This document shows positions 27,475 to 34,890 of a stretch of DNA of 64,000 nucleotides, in pieces. The notes under the pieces are model-generated. The model did no database searches, was not told where the DNA came from, and was given only the letters and a program-made list of their open reading frames with translations. Each line of letters starts with the position of its first letter. The stretch's first letter is position 1. Source of the stretch: Bacteroidales bacterium UBA4814 (GTDB taxonomy: Bacteria; Bacteroidota; Bacteroidia; Bacteroidales; UBA7960); assembly GCA_002402465.1 (NCBI GenBank), contig DHFW01000049.1, positions 124,001 through 188,000 of the forward strand, in the 5' to 3' direction. The translations under genes were made by a program, and so were the position numbers.

Positions 27475-28182
27475 TTATATGTCCTGGTTCACCACCAGCT
27501 TAAAACCTTTTCCGTGCACGTTGATGAGCTCCACCTCGGGGTCTTCCTTGAGGTATTTGCGCAATTTAGCAATGTACACATCCATGCTTCGGGCGTTAAA
27601 GTAGTTATCGTCGAGCCAGATTTTGGTAAGGGCTTCGGAGCGGTCGAGCACGTCGTTGGTGCGGTCGCAGAGCATTTTCAGCAACTGGGCTTCTTTAGAG
27701 GTAAGCTTCTGTTCGTTGTCTTCAAATTTTAGGGTTTGCCGCGAGTAATCAAACACATATTTGCCCACCTGGAACAAGGTTTTGTCGGTATCGCCGCTCT
27801 GCTCGGGGTTGGCGCGGCGGTAAATGGCGTTTATGCGCAGCAGCAGTTCTTCCATGCTGAAGGGCTTGGTTATGTAATCGTCGGCTCCAATTTTGAGTCC
27901 TTCGATAATATCCTCCTGCATGGCTTTGGCCGTAAGGAAAAGAATGGGAATCTTTTTGTCAACTTTGCGGATTTCCCTGGCAAGGGTAAAGCCATCTTTT
28001 ATGGGCATCATCACATCGAGGATGCAAAAATGAAAGACTTCTTTCAGGAATGCCTCATAGGCTTCCTGGCCGTTTACACAAAGGCGGGTGGGGAAGCCCT
28101 TGGCTTCCAGGTAGGCCTTGAGGATGGTTCCCAGGTTGGGATCGTCTTCGGCCAGTAAAATCTTAATATTTGATTCTTCCAT
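27475..28182 (-). CDS. OmpR-family response regulator, RprY-like
   Basis: The protein has 235 residues. The receiver domain (about 6-120) has acidic pocket EDD at 12-14, phospho-acceptor Asp56 in CILDVMMPIKDGF, and Lys106 in YITKPF. The C-terminal winged helix has LTSKEAQLLKMLCDRTNDVL and SMDVYIAKLRKYLKEDP, then NVHGKGFKLVV, the OmpR/PhoB pattern. It resembles RprY of Bacteroides. It follows the kinase gene by 9 bases. Triple TTTAAC direct repeats at 29938-29964, upstream of the kinase gene, have the 10-11 base period favoured by this family. Confidence 0.9.
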   Translation of the reverse strand: MEESNIKILLAEDDPNLGTILKAYLEAKGFPTRLCVNGQEAYEAFLKEVFHFCILDVMMPIKDGFTLAREIRKVDKKIPILFLTAKAMQEDIIEGLKIGADDYITKPFSMEELLLRINAIYRRANPEQSGDTDKTLFQVGKYVFDYSRQTLKFEDNEQKLTSKEAQLLKMLCDRTNDVLDRSEALTKIWLDDNYFNARSMDVYIAKLRKYLKEDPEVELINVHGKGFKLVVNQDI

Positions 28183-28191
28183 GGTTGCTTT

Positions 28192-29820
28192 TTAAGATAA
28201 TTCCTGATCTTCTTTTTGGTATCCGTTAAAACCGAAAGGGATGAAAATGCTGAAACGTGATCCTTTCTTGAGTTCGCTTTCGAGCGAAATATAGCCGCCA
28301 TGCTTTTCCACAATGGCTTTAACATAACTCAGGCCGAGCCCGAACCCTTTCACATCGTGAATGTTTCCGGTAGAAACGCGGTAAAGATTATCAAAGATCT
28401 TTTTCTGGTTTGCCCGGCTAATGCCAATGCCATGGTCTTTTATATGCACCAGTATGCCCCGGCTGGTGTTCTCTGTGCTGACTTCAATTTGCGGGGTCGT
28501 GGGCGAATATTTGTTGGCATTGTCAAGCAAATTTACGAATACATTTGTTAAATGTACTTTATCTGCTTCAATAAAACTGTAATCGGCCTTAAGATTGGTA
28601 GTAATTTTTCCGTGTTTGGCCTCCACCTGCAGGCTGATCTTTCTCACCGCCTCGTTTATCAGGTCGTGCGCATCGAGCCCGGTACGGTTGAGCCTTAGCT
28701 TGCCCTTTTCAATAATGGCCGTTTGCAGGACCTTTTCGGTCATTAGCCCCAGTCGCTGGTTTTCCTCATCAATCATACGGATATAGCTCTGGTAAAGGTC
28801 TTCCGACTTGTTGATTTCCTGATCTTTCAGAGCCTGGCAGGCCAGTGAAATGGTAGATATGGGCGTTTTGAGCTCGTGGGTCATGTTGTTGATGAAGTCG
28901 TTTTTCATTACCGAGAGCTTCTTTTGCCTGATTACGGTAAAAATGGTAAAGGCGAATGACGAAATTATAACCAGGATAAACAGCGAGGAGGTAGCCAGCA
29001 TGGTATTTATCTGCGACACTATGTACCTTTTCTGCTGGGGGAAGTACATCAGCAGAAATTCTGGGTTTATGAAGATGTCGTTGGGAAAAAGGTTGAATTG
29101 GTAGGGGCTTTGTAGCAATGACTGGGTGTTTTTGCCAGTTTTTTCGGCAACCAGGGCATTGTAGGCTGGGTTGTAAACTGCAAAATCGTACTCGGTCTTT
29201 ATTCCCTGGCTCTTGAGTTCGGTATTGAGCAGGGAGTCGAGCACGCCAATGCTTTCTTCGCCCGAAAACTGAAAAGAGAACCTGTTGGAAAACATGTCGT
29301 CGAACATGTCGTTGATAAACTTGCTGCGCTCAAAAAACAGCCGTATTGGATCTTCGTTAGCCGTTGCGTCCTGGTTGGGAAGGTATCCGGGCTGGTTGCC
29401 CCCGAACACTGACTCGCGCACATAGGAGGTGTCGAATGCCCTTATCTGTTGCCCGTTTTCTTGTTCACTGATATTGAGTTGAAACGACTCGCGGATATAG
29501 GAAGCATTGATGTCGGCGCCGGTTTCCTGCTGGCCGGCCGGGTTCACAATGGCATTGTAGTATTCGCGGTTGAGCGAGTCGAGCAACTCGTAGTATTTGT
29601 TCATCTGGGCATTTCTTTCCTGCTGCAGCAGGAGTTTTCGGGCCATCTCTATCTTGTTGAACTTATAGATGGCTTTGCTTACCGCTTCGCCCACCCCACG
29701 GTCAAAATTCATTTCCTTTACCGAAAGGGCATTTTTAATCCAGTAAATTTGGATACCCACCAATCCAAGCAATGAAACGGTTATGGCAACAATAAGCAAA
29801 ATGATAAACCTTTTCTTCAT
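28192..29820 (-). CDS. Sensor histidine kinase, RprX-like
   Basis: The protein has 542 residues from MKKRFIILLIVA. A first transmembrane helix (about 5-25), a large periplasmic domain (about 26-260) and a second helix (SLFILVIISSFAFTIFTV) are followed by the H box NNMTHELKTPISTISL, the N box FVNLLDNANKYS and G boxes DHGIGISRANQKKIF and GFGLGLSYVKAIVEKHGG. The periplasmic sensor domain has no recognisable ligand motif. It pairs with the response regulator 9 bases downstream. A start at 29835 would add five residues (MFFFG) and is less likely. Confidence 0.92.
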   Translation of the reverse strand: MKKRFIILLIVAITVSLLGLVGIQIYWIKNALSVKEMNFDRGVGEAVSKAIYKFNKIEMARKLLLQQERNAQMNKYYELLDSLNREYYNAIVNPAGQQETGADINASYIRESFQLNISEQENGQQIRAFDTSYVRESVFGGNQPGYLPNQDATANEDPIRLFFERSKFINDMFDDMFSNRFSFQFSGEESIGVLDSLLNTELKSQGIKTEYDFAVYNPAYNALVAEKTGKNTQSLLQSPYQFNLFPNDIFINPEFLLMYFPQQKRYIVSQINTMLATSSLFILVIISSFAFTIFTVIRQKKLSVMKNDFINNMTHELKTPISTISLACQALKDQEINKSEDLYQSYIRMIDEENQRLGLMTEKVLQTAIIEKGKLRLNRTGLDAHDLINEAVRKISLQVEAKHGKITTNLKADYSFIEADKVHLTNVFVNLLDNANKYSPTTPQIEVSTENTSRGILVHIKDHGIGISRANQKKIFDNLYRVSTGNIHDVKGFGLGLSYVKAIVEKHGGYISLESELKKGSRFSIFIPFGFNGYQKEDQELS

Positions 29821-29937
29821 GCCAAAAAAAAACAAATTTGTGGTAAAGGGGTTTGGTAAAACCCAAATGTTTCTACGTTATATACCAAGCCCTGGTTTCA
29901 TTGCAAAAGTAAGTTGTAAAGGAATGGCATTAGGGGG

Positions 29938-29964
29938 TTTAACACAATTTAACACCCCTTTAAC
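29938..29964 (+). promoter_or_regulatory. Triple TTTAAC direct repeat, possible OmpR/PhoB-type operator
   Basis: TTTAACAC (29938-29945), TTTAACAC (29948-29955) and TTTAAC (29959-29964) are spaced 10 and 11 bases apart on the same strand, one per helical turn. OmpR/PhoB-family regulators bind such arrays; Bacillus PhoP, for example, uses TTAACA-like repeats with an 11-base period. The repeats sit 34 bases before a plus-strand -7 element. Confidence 0.5.
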
Positions 29965-29997
29965 TTTTTTTAAATCAGGCGGAAAGGACATTTACTT

Positions 29998-30005
29998 TAC
30001 CTTTG
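29998..30005 (+). promoter_or_regulatory. -7 element of a plus-strand promoter with no gene behind it
   Basis: TACCTTTG matches TAnnTTTG exactly. It points away from the two-component genes and toward a 100-base stretch that ends in a strong terminator and contains no credible reading frame. Confidence 0.5.
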
Positions 30006-30011
30006 TTTCAA

Positions 30012-30115
30012 GGCAAAGAACTATACCTAAAATGTTCTATTGGTTTTTTAGTGTATAAGTTTTGTGGTTATAAATTGTGGGAAAGAGAGGGCTTTTGCGG
30101 CCCTCTCTTTTTTTC
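30012..30115 (+). ncRNA. Putative small RNA of about 100 nt
   Basis: The stretch lies between an exact TAnnTTTG promoter (29998-30005) and a strong terminator (30082-30115), and holds no plausible coding sequence. The predicted RNA would be about 100 nt with a GC-rich 3' hairpin and a U tail, the size and layout of a bacterial sRNA. The TTTAAC repeats upstream suggest control by the adjacent RprY-like regulator. It has no resemblance I recognise to a named RNA family. The terminator could instead serve only sodB on the other strand. Confidence 0.35.
30082..30115. terminator. Strong terminator downstream of sodB, also usable on the plus strand
   Basis: AAAGAGAGGG (30082-30091) pairs perfectly with CCCTCTCTTT (30101-30110). 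On the plus strand T residues follow immediately. It lies directly after the sodB stop codon. Confidence 0.85.
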
Positions 30116-30691
30116 TTACAGTCTGCTTTCCACTTTGCTCCAGTTCACAAGTTTCCAGAACGACTCAATGTAGTCGGGCCGGCGGTTCTGGTAGTCAAGG
30201 TAGTAGGCATGTTCCCACACGTCGCAGGTGAGCAGGGGTTTTTTGCCGCTGCGCAAAGGGTTTCCGGCATTGCTTTCCTTCACGATTTCGAGTTTTTCGC
30301 CTTCGTTTTTTACAAGCCAGGCCCATCCGGAGCCAAACAGGGTGGCAGCAGCCTGGGAAAACTCTTCCTTAAACTTTGAAAAGCTTCCGAAGGCCTCTTC
30401 AATGGCTTCCATGAGCTTGCCTTTTGGCTCAGCGCCCCCTTTCGGGGAAAAACTTTCCCAGTAGAAGGTGTGGTTCCATACCTGGGCAGCATTATTAAAA
30501 ATGCCCCCTTCGGCTTTCTTAATGATATCTTCCAGGCTGGCACTTTCGAAAGGGCTGCCTGGCAGCAGCTTGTTCAGATTGTTTACATAGGCCTGGTGGT
30601 GCTTACCGTAATGAAATTCAATGGTTTTTGCCGAAATGACCGGTTCAAGGGCATTTGGTTCGTACGGCAATTTGGGCAATGCATGTGTCAT
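30116..30691 (-). CDS. sodB: Superoxide dismutase (Fe/Mn family)
   Basis: The protein has 191 residues, typical of cytosolic Fe-SODs. Metal ligands are His27 (EFHYGKHHQAY), His74 (VWNHTFYWESF), Asp157 and His161 (DVWEHAYYLDY). The segment LFGSGWAWLVKNEG is the usual C-domain start. Sequence cannot separate iron, manganese or cambialistic use for certain; the symbol follows the Fe-type resemblance. Single gene with its own promoter and terminator. Confidence 0.93.
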   Translation of the reverse strand: MTHALPKLPYEPNALEPVISAKTIEFHYGKHHQAYVNNLNKLLPGSPFESASLEDIIKKAEGGIFNNAAQVWNHTFYWESFSPKGGAEPKGKLMEAIEEAFGSFSKFKEEFSQAAATLFGSGWAWLVKNEGEKLEIVKESNAGNPLRSGKKPLLTCDVWEHAYYLDYQNRRPDYIESFWKLVNWSKVESRL

Positions 30692-30721
30692 GGTGATGGT
30701 TTTTTGAGTTTACATATTAAG

Positions 30722-30729
30722 CAAATTTA
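30722..30729 (-). promoter_or_regulatory. -7 element of the sodB promoter
   Basis: The minus strand reads TAAATTTG, an exact TAnnTTTG match, about 30 bases upstream of the sodB ATG. Confidence 0.55.
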
Positions 30730-30782
30730 TATAAAATAACGGTCCTATGCAAATTTCGGCCCCAAAAATCCTGCATTTTTTG

Positions 30783-30790
30783 TAAGTTTG
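30783..30790 (+). promoter_or_regulatory. -7 element of the small-lipoprotein promoter
   Basis: TAAGTTTG is an exact TAnnTTTG match, 26 bases before the ATG at 30817. Confidence 0.55.
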
Positions 30791-30816
30791 TTCAAACCAT
30801 TCAACTCCCAGGTTAA

Positions 30817-31026
30817 ATGAAAAGATCGTTATTCAGGGTTTCAGCCATCATTTTTTCTTTTTCTGCTTTGATGTTTTTTACGGCCTGCGGCCCCACTGCC
30901 CAGCAAAGAGAAGAGCAACGCATTGAAGATTCACTTCGCTTAGACCTGGAGCGGCGCGAGTTGCTCGAGCGCACCGGGCGAATGATCGATTCGATAAGGC
31001 CTGCACCGACCGACAGCCCGCAATAA
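30817..31026 (+). CDS. Small lipoprotein, unknown function
   Basis: The protein has 69 residues. A lipoprotein signal ends in FFTAC (Cys24). The mature part is a short, highly charged helix (QQREEQRIEDSLRLDLERRE) ending in a proline-rich tail. No domain is recognised. It has its own promoter and terminator, so it is a single-gene unit. Such short charged lipoproteins are common in Bacteroidota envelopes. Confidence 0.75.
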   Translation: MKRSLFRVSAIIFSFSALMFFTACGPTAQQREEQRIEDSLRLDLERRELLERTGRMIDSIRPAPTDSPQ

Positions 31027-31030
31027 AAAA

Positions 31031-31050
31031 GCCTCCCGCGAAGGAGGCTT
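31031..31050. terminator. Terminator between the small lipoprotein and tRNA-Leu
   Basis: GCCTCC (31031-31036) pairs with GGAGGC (31043-31048), flanked by A and T runs, so it may act in both directions. Confidence 0.75.
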
Positions 31051-31059
31051 TTAACAGAG

Positions 31060-31143
31060 TACCCGGGGCCGGGATCGAACCGGCACGGTATTGCTACCAT
31101 TGGTGTTTGAGACCAACGCGTCTACCAATTCCGCCACCCGGGC
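31060..31143 (-). tRNA. tRNA-Leu (anticodon CAA)
   Basis: The minus strand folds as a class II tRNA of 84 nt. The acceptor GCCCGGG (31137-31143) pairs with CCCGGGT (31061-31067), with discriminator A at 31060. The anticodon stem TTGGT/ACCAA encloses loop CTCAAAC, anticodon CAA, which reads UUG. A long variable arm is present, as expected for Leu, and the T arm contains GGTTCGATCC. CCA is not encoded. Confidence 0.95.
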
Positions 31144-31260
31144 AAAAGCTGGTTTACAGCGCGTTTTTTCAGGTGTGCAAATTTAACCAATACTTTCATT
31201 CCCACAAAAAATTTTCCCAAAATCATAACAGGCTTAAAGGACTAAGTCTGATATTATTTC

Positions 31261-31268
31261 TATTTTTG
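31261..31268 (+). promoter_or_regulatory. -7 element of the prs promoter
   Basis: TATTTTTG is an exact TAnnTTTG match, 40 bases before the prs ATG at 31309. Confidence 0.55.
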
Positions 31269-31308
31269 CGGAACCCAATCATTCTTTCTTACCACAAAAC
31301 CGCTCGCT

Positions 31309-32253
31309 ATGTCCTCGGTCGTCAAAATTTTTTCCGGTTCGGCATCTCGCTACCTGGCTCAAAAAATTGCAGAACACTATGGAATACCTCTTGGAAAAGA
31401 GATTGTTGCACGGTTTTCTGATGGTGAGTTTCAGCCTTCTTTTGAGGAAACCCTGAGGGGGAAAGAAGTTTTTATTGTGCAGAGCACATTTCCCCCGGCC
31501 GAAAACATGATGGAGCTTTTGCTCATGATCGATGCAGCCCGGCGTGCCTCGGCCAACCAGGTGGTGGCCGTTATTCCTTATTTTGGCCTGGCCCGGCAAG
31601 ATCGCAAAGACAAGCCCCGCGTACCCATAGGTGCCAAGCTTGTGGCCAACCTGCTTACCGCTGCAGGTGTTAGCAGGGTGATTACCATGGATCTGCATGC
31701 CGACCAGATACAGGGCTTTTTTGATGTGCCGGTCGATCATTTGTATGCATCGGCCATTTTTGTACCCTACCTCAAAAAGCTTAACCTGCCCAACCTGGTT
31801 ATGGCTTCGCCCGACACCGGCGGCACCAGACGTGCCGGAGCCTATGCAAAGTTTATGAACTCTGAGCTGGTTATCTGCTATAAACAGCGCATTAAGCCCA
31901 ACGAGGTAGACCGCATGATGCTGATTGGCGATGTGAAAGGCAAGGACGTGGTGCTGGTGGACGATATTATTGACACAGCCGGCTCCATTACAAAAGCCGG
32001 ACAAATGATGATGGACAACGGGGCCACCAGTGTGCGGGCCATTTGCACGCATCCCGTATTCAGCGGAAAAGCCCTCGAACGGATCAACAACAGCGTATTT
32101 GATGAAGTCATTGTTTCCGACACCATACCGCTGGCCTGCGAATCACCAAAGATTACGGTGCTGAGTGCATCCAAGCTTTTTGCCGACGTTATTCAGCGGG
32201 TGCATTCTCATCAAAGCATCAGCTCGCATTTCGAGTTCTCAACCATGCTGTAA
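31309..32253 (+). CDS. prs: Ribose-phosphate pyrophosphokinase
   Basis: The protein has 314 residues. Conserved blocks are FSGSASRYLAQKIAEHYGI, VARFSDGEFQPSFEETLRGK, VIPYFGLARQDRKDKPR (ATP-binding flap), ITMDLHADQIQGFF, and the PRPP loop DVVLVDDIIDTAGSITKA. It makes PRPP from ribose 5-phosphate and ATP for nucleotide, NAD, His and Trp synthesis. It is a single-gene unit with its own promoter and a 13-bp terminator. Confidence 0.96.
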   Translation: MSSVVKIFSGSASRYLAQKIAEHYGIPLGKEIVARFSDGEFQPSFEETLRGKEVFIVQSTFPPAENMMELLLMIDAARRASANQVVAVIPYFGLARQDRKDKPRVPIGAKLVANLLTAAGVSRVITMDLHADQIQGFFDVPVDHLYASAIFVPYLKKLNLPNLVMASPDTGGTRRAGAYAKFMNSELVICYKQRIKPNEVDRMMLIGDVKGKDVVLVDDIIDTAGSITKAGQMMMDNGATSVRAICTHPVFSGKALERINNSVFDEVIVSDTIPLACESPKITVLSASKLFADVIQRVHSHQSISSHFEFSTML

Positions 32254-32278
32254 GTTTTTTATAAAATATTCATAGCCA

Positions 32279-32316
32279 ATTGCCTGCAAAGTGTTATCTT
32301 TGCAGGCAATTTTTTT
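32279..32316 (+). terminator. prs terminator
   Basis: A perfect 13-bp stem (32279-32291 with 32298-32310) around a six-base loop is followed by seven T residues. Confidence 0.92.
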
Positions 32317-32365
32317 GGGGAGTTATGGTTTCCCAAATTTTTTTAACCAATTAGTAATTAACATT

Positions 32366-32986
32366 ATGAAAAAAGTATCTGTGAGCGGTTCTCTCCGCGA
32401 GAACGTAGGGAAAAAAGATGCTAAGCGCCTGCGCCGCGAAGGCATGGTGCCTTGTGTATTGTATGGCGGTAAAGATCAGATCATGTTTACAGCCTCCGAA
32501 AAAGCCTTTAAGGATGTGGTGTATACCCCCGAGGCATGTCTGATCGACCTTGAAATCGACGGCAAAAAATTCACCGCAGTGTTGCAAGATATTCAGTTTC
32601 ACCCGGTGAGCGAAAACATTCTCCATGCCGACTTCCTGCAAATTTTTGAAGACAAACCGGTAAAAGTTGACATTCCTGTTAAACTTTCAGGAGTTAGCCC
32701 TGGTGTTTTGAAGGGTGGTAAGCTTCATATTAAATTGCGCAAGGTGAAGGTTAAAGGCCTTCCCGGCGACTTGCCCGACCAAATTGACGTTTCCATTTCA
32801 AAACTGAATATTGGCGATGCCTTTAAAGTAAGTCAGCTTGAATCGGATAAGCTGGAATTTATGGATCCTGCCAACGCAGTGATTGTAATGGTAAAATCGA
32901 CCCGCGTGGTAGCTTCTGTTGGCGATGAAGAAGAAGAGGAAGAAGGAACCGAAAGCGAAGCACCTGCTCCGGCAGCCGAAGAATAA
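32366..32986 (+). CDS. rplY: Ribosomal protein L25, CTC/TL5 form
   Basis: The protein has 206 residues from MKKVSVSGSLRENV. A start at 32291 would lie inside the prs terminator. The N-terminal L25 domain binds 5S rRNA (KKDAKRLRREGMVPCVLYGG). A C-terminal TL5/CTC domain follows, with LKGGKLHIKLRKVKVKG and LPDQIDVSISKLNIGDAFKV. The protein ends in an acidic Glu-rich tail. The longer CTC form is often linked to general stress. It is followed by a terminator and then pth, its usual neighbour in many genomes. Confidence 0.95.
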   Translation: MKKVSVSGSLRENVGKKDAKRLRREGMVPCVLYGGKDQIMFTASEKAFKDVVYTPEACLIDLEIDGKKFTAVLQDIQFHPVSENILHADFLQIFEDKPVKVDIPVKLSGVSPGVLKGGKLHIKLRKVKVKGLPGDLPDQIDVSISKLNIGDAFKVSQLESDKLEFMDPANAVIVMVKSTRVVASVGDEEEEEEGTESEAPAPAAEE

Positions 32987-33010
32987 CATCATTTTTTTCT
33001 TGAGAAAATA

Positions 33011-33043
33011 AAAGGCACAAGGCGAATCCCTTGTGCCTTTTTA
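33011..33043 (+). terminator. rplY terminator
   Basis: A 13-bp stem (33011-33023 with 33030-33042) containing AGGCACAAGG / CCTTGTGCCT is preceded by A and followed by T residues. Confidence 0.88.
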
Positions 33044-33127
33044 AGTTTTTATAAACGGGCCTTTTGGTTTATTTTTACAACAGGAATCTGTTATCATTTT
33101 GCAGCGCCAAAAAAAACTGTTATTAGC

Positions 33128-33691
33128 ATGAAGTACCTCATTGCAGGTTTGGGCAACATTGGCCCCGAATACCACGAAACCCGCCATAATATTGGATTTA
33201 TGATCCTCGACCTTTTGGCAAAGGAAAAGGAGGTGGTGTTTTCTCCGGCCCGATACGGCGACAAGGCCGAGTTTAAATTTAAAGGACGCACTTTTATTTT
33301 GCTGAAGCCTTCCACATACATGAACCTTAGCGGGCGGGCCATTCATTATTGGATGACTCAGCAAAAAATTGAGCTAGAAAACCTGCTGGTAGTGGTCGAT
33401 GATGTAGCACTTCCGTTGGGTGCCCTGCGCATGAAAGCCAAGGGCGGGGCCGGAGGGCACAACGGCCTTTCGCATATTATCGATATGCTGGGCACCGACC
33501 AATTTGCCCGTTTGCGTTTTGGCATTGGAGCCGACTATCCCAAGGGCTTTCAGTCGCAATATGTGTTGGGCAAATGGGAGCCTGAAGAACGCGAAATCAT
33601 CGATCCCCGCATAAAAATGGCCACCGAAATGGTGATTAGTTTTGGCATGCAGGGCGCTGAACGCACCATGAATCTTTTCAACAAAAAGTAA
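33128..33691 (+). CDS. pth: Peptidyl-tRNA hydrolase
   Basis: The protein has 187 residues, the standard length. The start MKYLIAGLGNIGPEYHETRH contains the catalytic His20, followed by NIGF. Other conserved blocks are LLKPSTYMNLSG, VVVDDVALPLGALRMKAKGG and GGHNGLSHIIDMLGT. It recycles peptidyl-tRNA released during translation. The NUDIX gene follows 4 bases after its stop, so the two are co-transcribed. Confidence 0.96.
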   Translation: MKYLIAGLGNIGPEYHETRHNIGFMILDLLAKEKEVVFSPARYGDKAEFKFKGRTFILLKPSTYMNLSGRAIHYWMTQQKIELENLLVVVDDVALPLGALRMKAKGGAGGHNGLSHIIDMLGTDQFARLRFGIGADYPKGFQSQYVLGKWEPEEREIIDPRIKMATEMVISFGMQGAERTMNLFNKK

Positions 33692-33695
33692 TTGC

Positions 33696-34082
33696 ATGAT
33701 CAGGGTTACCTGTGCCATTATTAAGGATGGCGACAAGATCTTTGCTGCCCAGCGCGGGCCCGGAGCCCAGCAGGCCCTGAAGTGGGAATTTCCGGGCGGG
33801 AAAGTGGAGCCCGGAGAGTCGGACGAAGAATGCCTGTTCCGCGAACTTAACGAAGAACTTGAAATGCTGGTAAGCATCGAAAAGAAATTGCCTTCCTTTT
33901 TCCATGATTATCCTTCTTTTTCCTTAGAGTTGATTCCCTTTTTGTGCAGCCTTGAAACCAAAGTACATACGGCCAATGAGCATGCGGGCACAGGCTGGTT
34001 TGCCCGCGAGGAACTACAAAAGCTCGATTGGGCTGCGGCCGATGTGGCCTTAATGCAGTTTGTGCTGGAGAAGGTGCTTTAA
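33696..34082 (+). CDS. NUDIX hydrolase, MutT-like
   Basis: The protein has 128 residues. The NUDIX box reads GGKVEPGESDEECLFRELNE, then EL, matching G-x5-E-x7-R-E-U-x-E-E with the catalytic Glu residues kept. AAQRGPGAQQALKWEFPGG ahead of it is the usual MutT entry. An 8-oxo-dGTP pyrophosphatase role is likely from length and motif, but other nucleotide substrates are possible. It overlaps the convergent pnuC stop by four bases. Confidence 0.88.
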   Translation: MIRVTCAIIKDGDKIFAAQRGPGAQQALKWEFPGGKVEPGESDEECLFRELNEELEMLVSIEKKLPSFFHDYPSFSLELIPFLCSLETKVHTANEHAGTGWFAREELQKLDWAAADVALMQFVLEKVL

Positions 34083-34726
34083 ACCAACTGATTTTTTGTG
34101 GCGTCGTACATGCGTTTCCATTCAATCAGGCCCATTATGGCAATGATCAGGAAAATAACAAACTGGAAACTGGTGAATACAAGCCCTTTGATGAAATACA
34201 GGGGAATGGAGATGATGTTTCCAACAATCCAGTAAATCCAGTTTTCGATTTTTTTGCGAGCCATGTACCACATGCCAATCAGGAAAATGGAGGTAGTGAA
34301 GGAGTCAACGTATGGCACGTAGGTTTGCATATAACCGCCCGGATCGTTACGTGTAAAGATCCAGATCAGTCCAAGAATGATCACATACAGCACCGGGATC
34401 ATTAAAATTCCCAGGGCTTGCTCTTTTTTGGTATTCCAGCGGATGGGCAACACCTTTTGGTTCTCGTCTTTGCGGGTCCACATATACCAACCATAAATGC
34501 TCATGCTGGTGTAAAAAACATTGATGCCCATGTCGGCGTAGAGCTGGGCAAAGAAGCAAATGAAAATATAGATGACGGTGCTTACAATGCCTGTTGGGTA
34601 AACCAGGATGTTGGCCTTGCGGGCAAACCATACGCTGAGTATGCCAAATACCACGGCAACGATCTCCCAAATGGAAGATTCACTTAGGTTTTGCAAAAAC
34701 AGTTCGAAAAAGGTGTTCCAATCCAT
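34079..34726 (-). CDS. pnuC: Nicotinamide riboside/mononucleotide transporter PnuC
   Basis: The protein has 215 residues and seven predicted transmembrane helices. Signature parts are WEIVAVVFGILSVWFARKAN, the segment SMSIYGWYMWTRKDEN, and IENWIYWIVGNIISIPLYFI near the end, the conserved W-x-x-W-x-x-x-N motif that binds the vitamin. It imports nicotinamide riboside for NAD synthesis by facilitated diffusion. Convergent with the NUDIX gene. I see no riboswitch upstream. Confidence 0.93.
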   Translation of the reverse strand: MDWNTFFELFLQNLSESSIWEIVAVVFGILSVWFARKANILVYPTGIVSTVIYIFICFFAQLYADMGINVFYTSMSIYGWYMWTRKDENQKVLPIRWNTKKEQALGILMIPVLYVIILGLIWIFTRNDPGGYMQTYVPYVDSFTTSIFLIGMWYMARKKIENWIYWIVGNIISIPLYFIKGLVFTSFQFVIFLIIAIMGLIEWKRMYDATKNQLV

Positions 34727-34780
34727 TGCTTAAGGTAGTTTGGGGCCTGTGTTGGCGTGGCAAAGGTAAAAAAATAGAAA

Positions 34781-34810
34781 AGAAAAACCCCGAACAATTT
34801 TTCCGGGCTT
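34781..34810 (-). terminator. Probable terminator of the helicase gene
   Basis: On the minus strand GCCCGGAA pairs with TTCGGGGT around a short loop, with one mismatch or bulge, and is followed by five T residues. Confidence 0.55.
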
Positions 34811-34890
34811 TGTTAACCCATTAAGCCACCTGAATTTATTGAAGCGTTGACTGCTTCTTAAAAAATGGCTGCCATTTTCTCAGATGTTGG

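Noticed and set aside
29783..30058. 91-residue open frame on the plus strand
   Set aside because: It overlaps the start of the histidine kinase and the operator and promoter region, has an unlikely composition and no family resemblance.
31060..31143. tRNA-Leu as an integration site
   Set aside because: No integrase, direct repeat of the tRNA 3' end or foreign block adjoins it.
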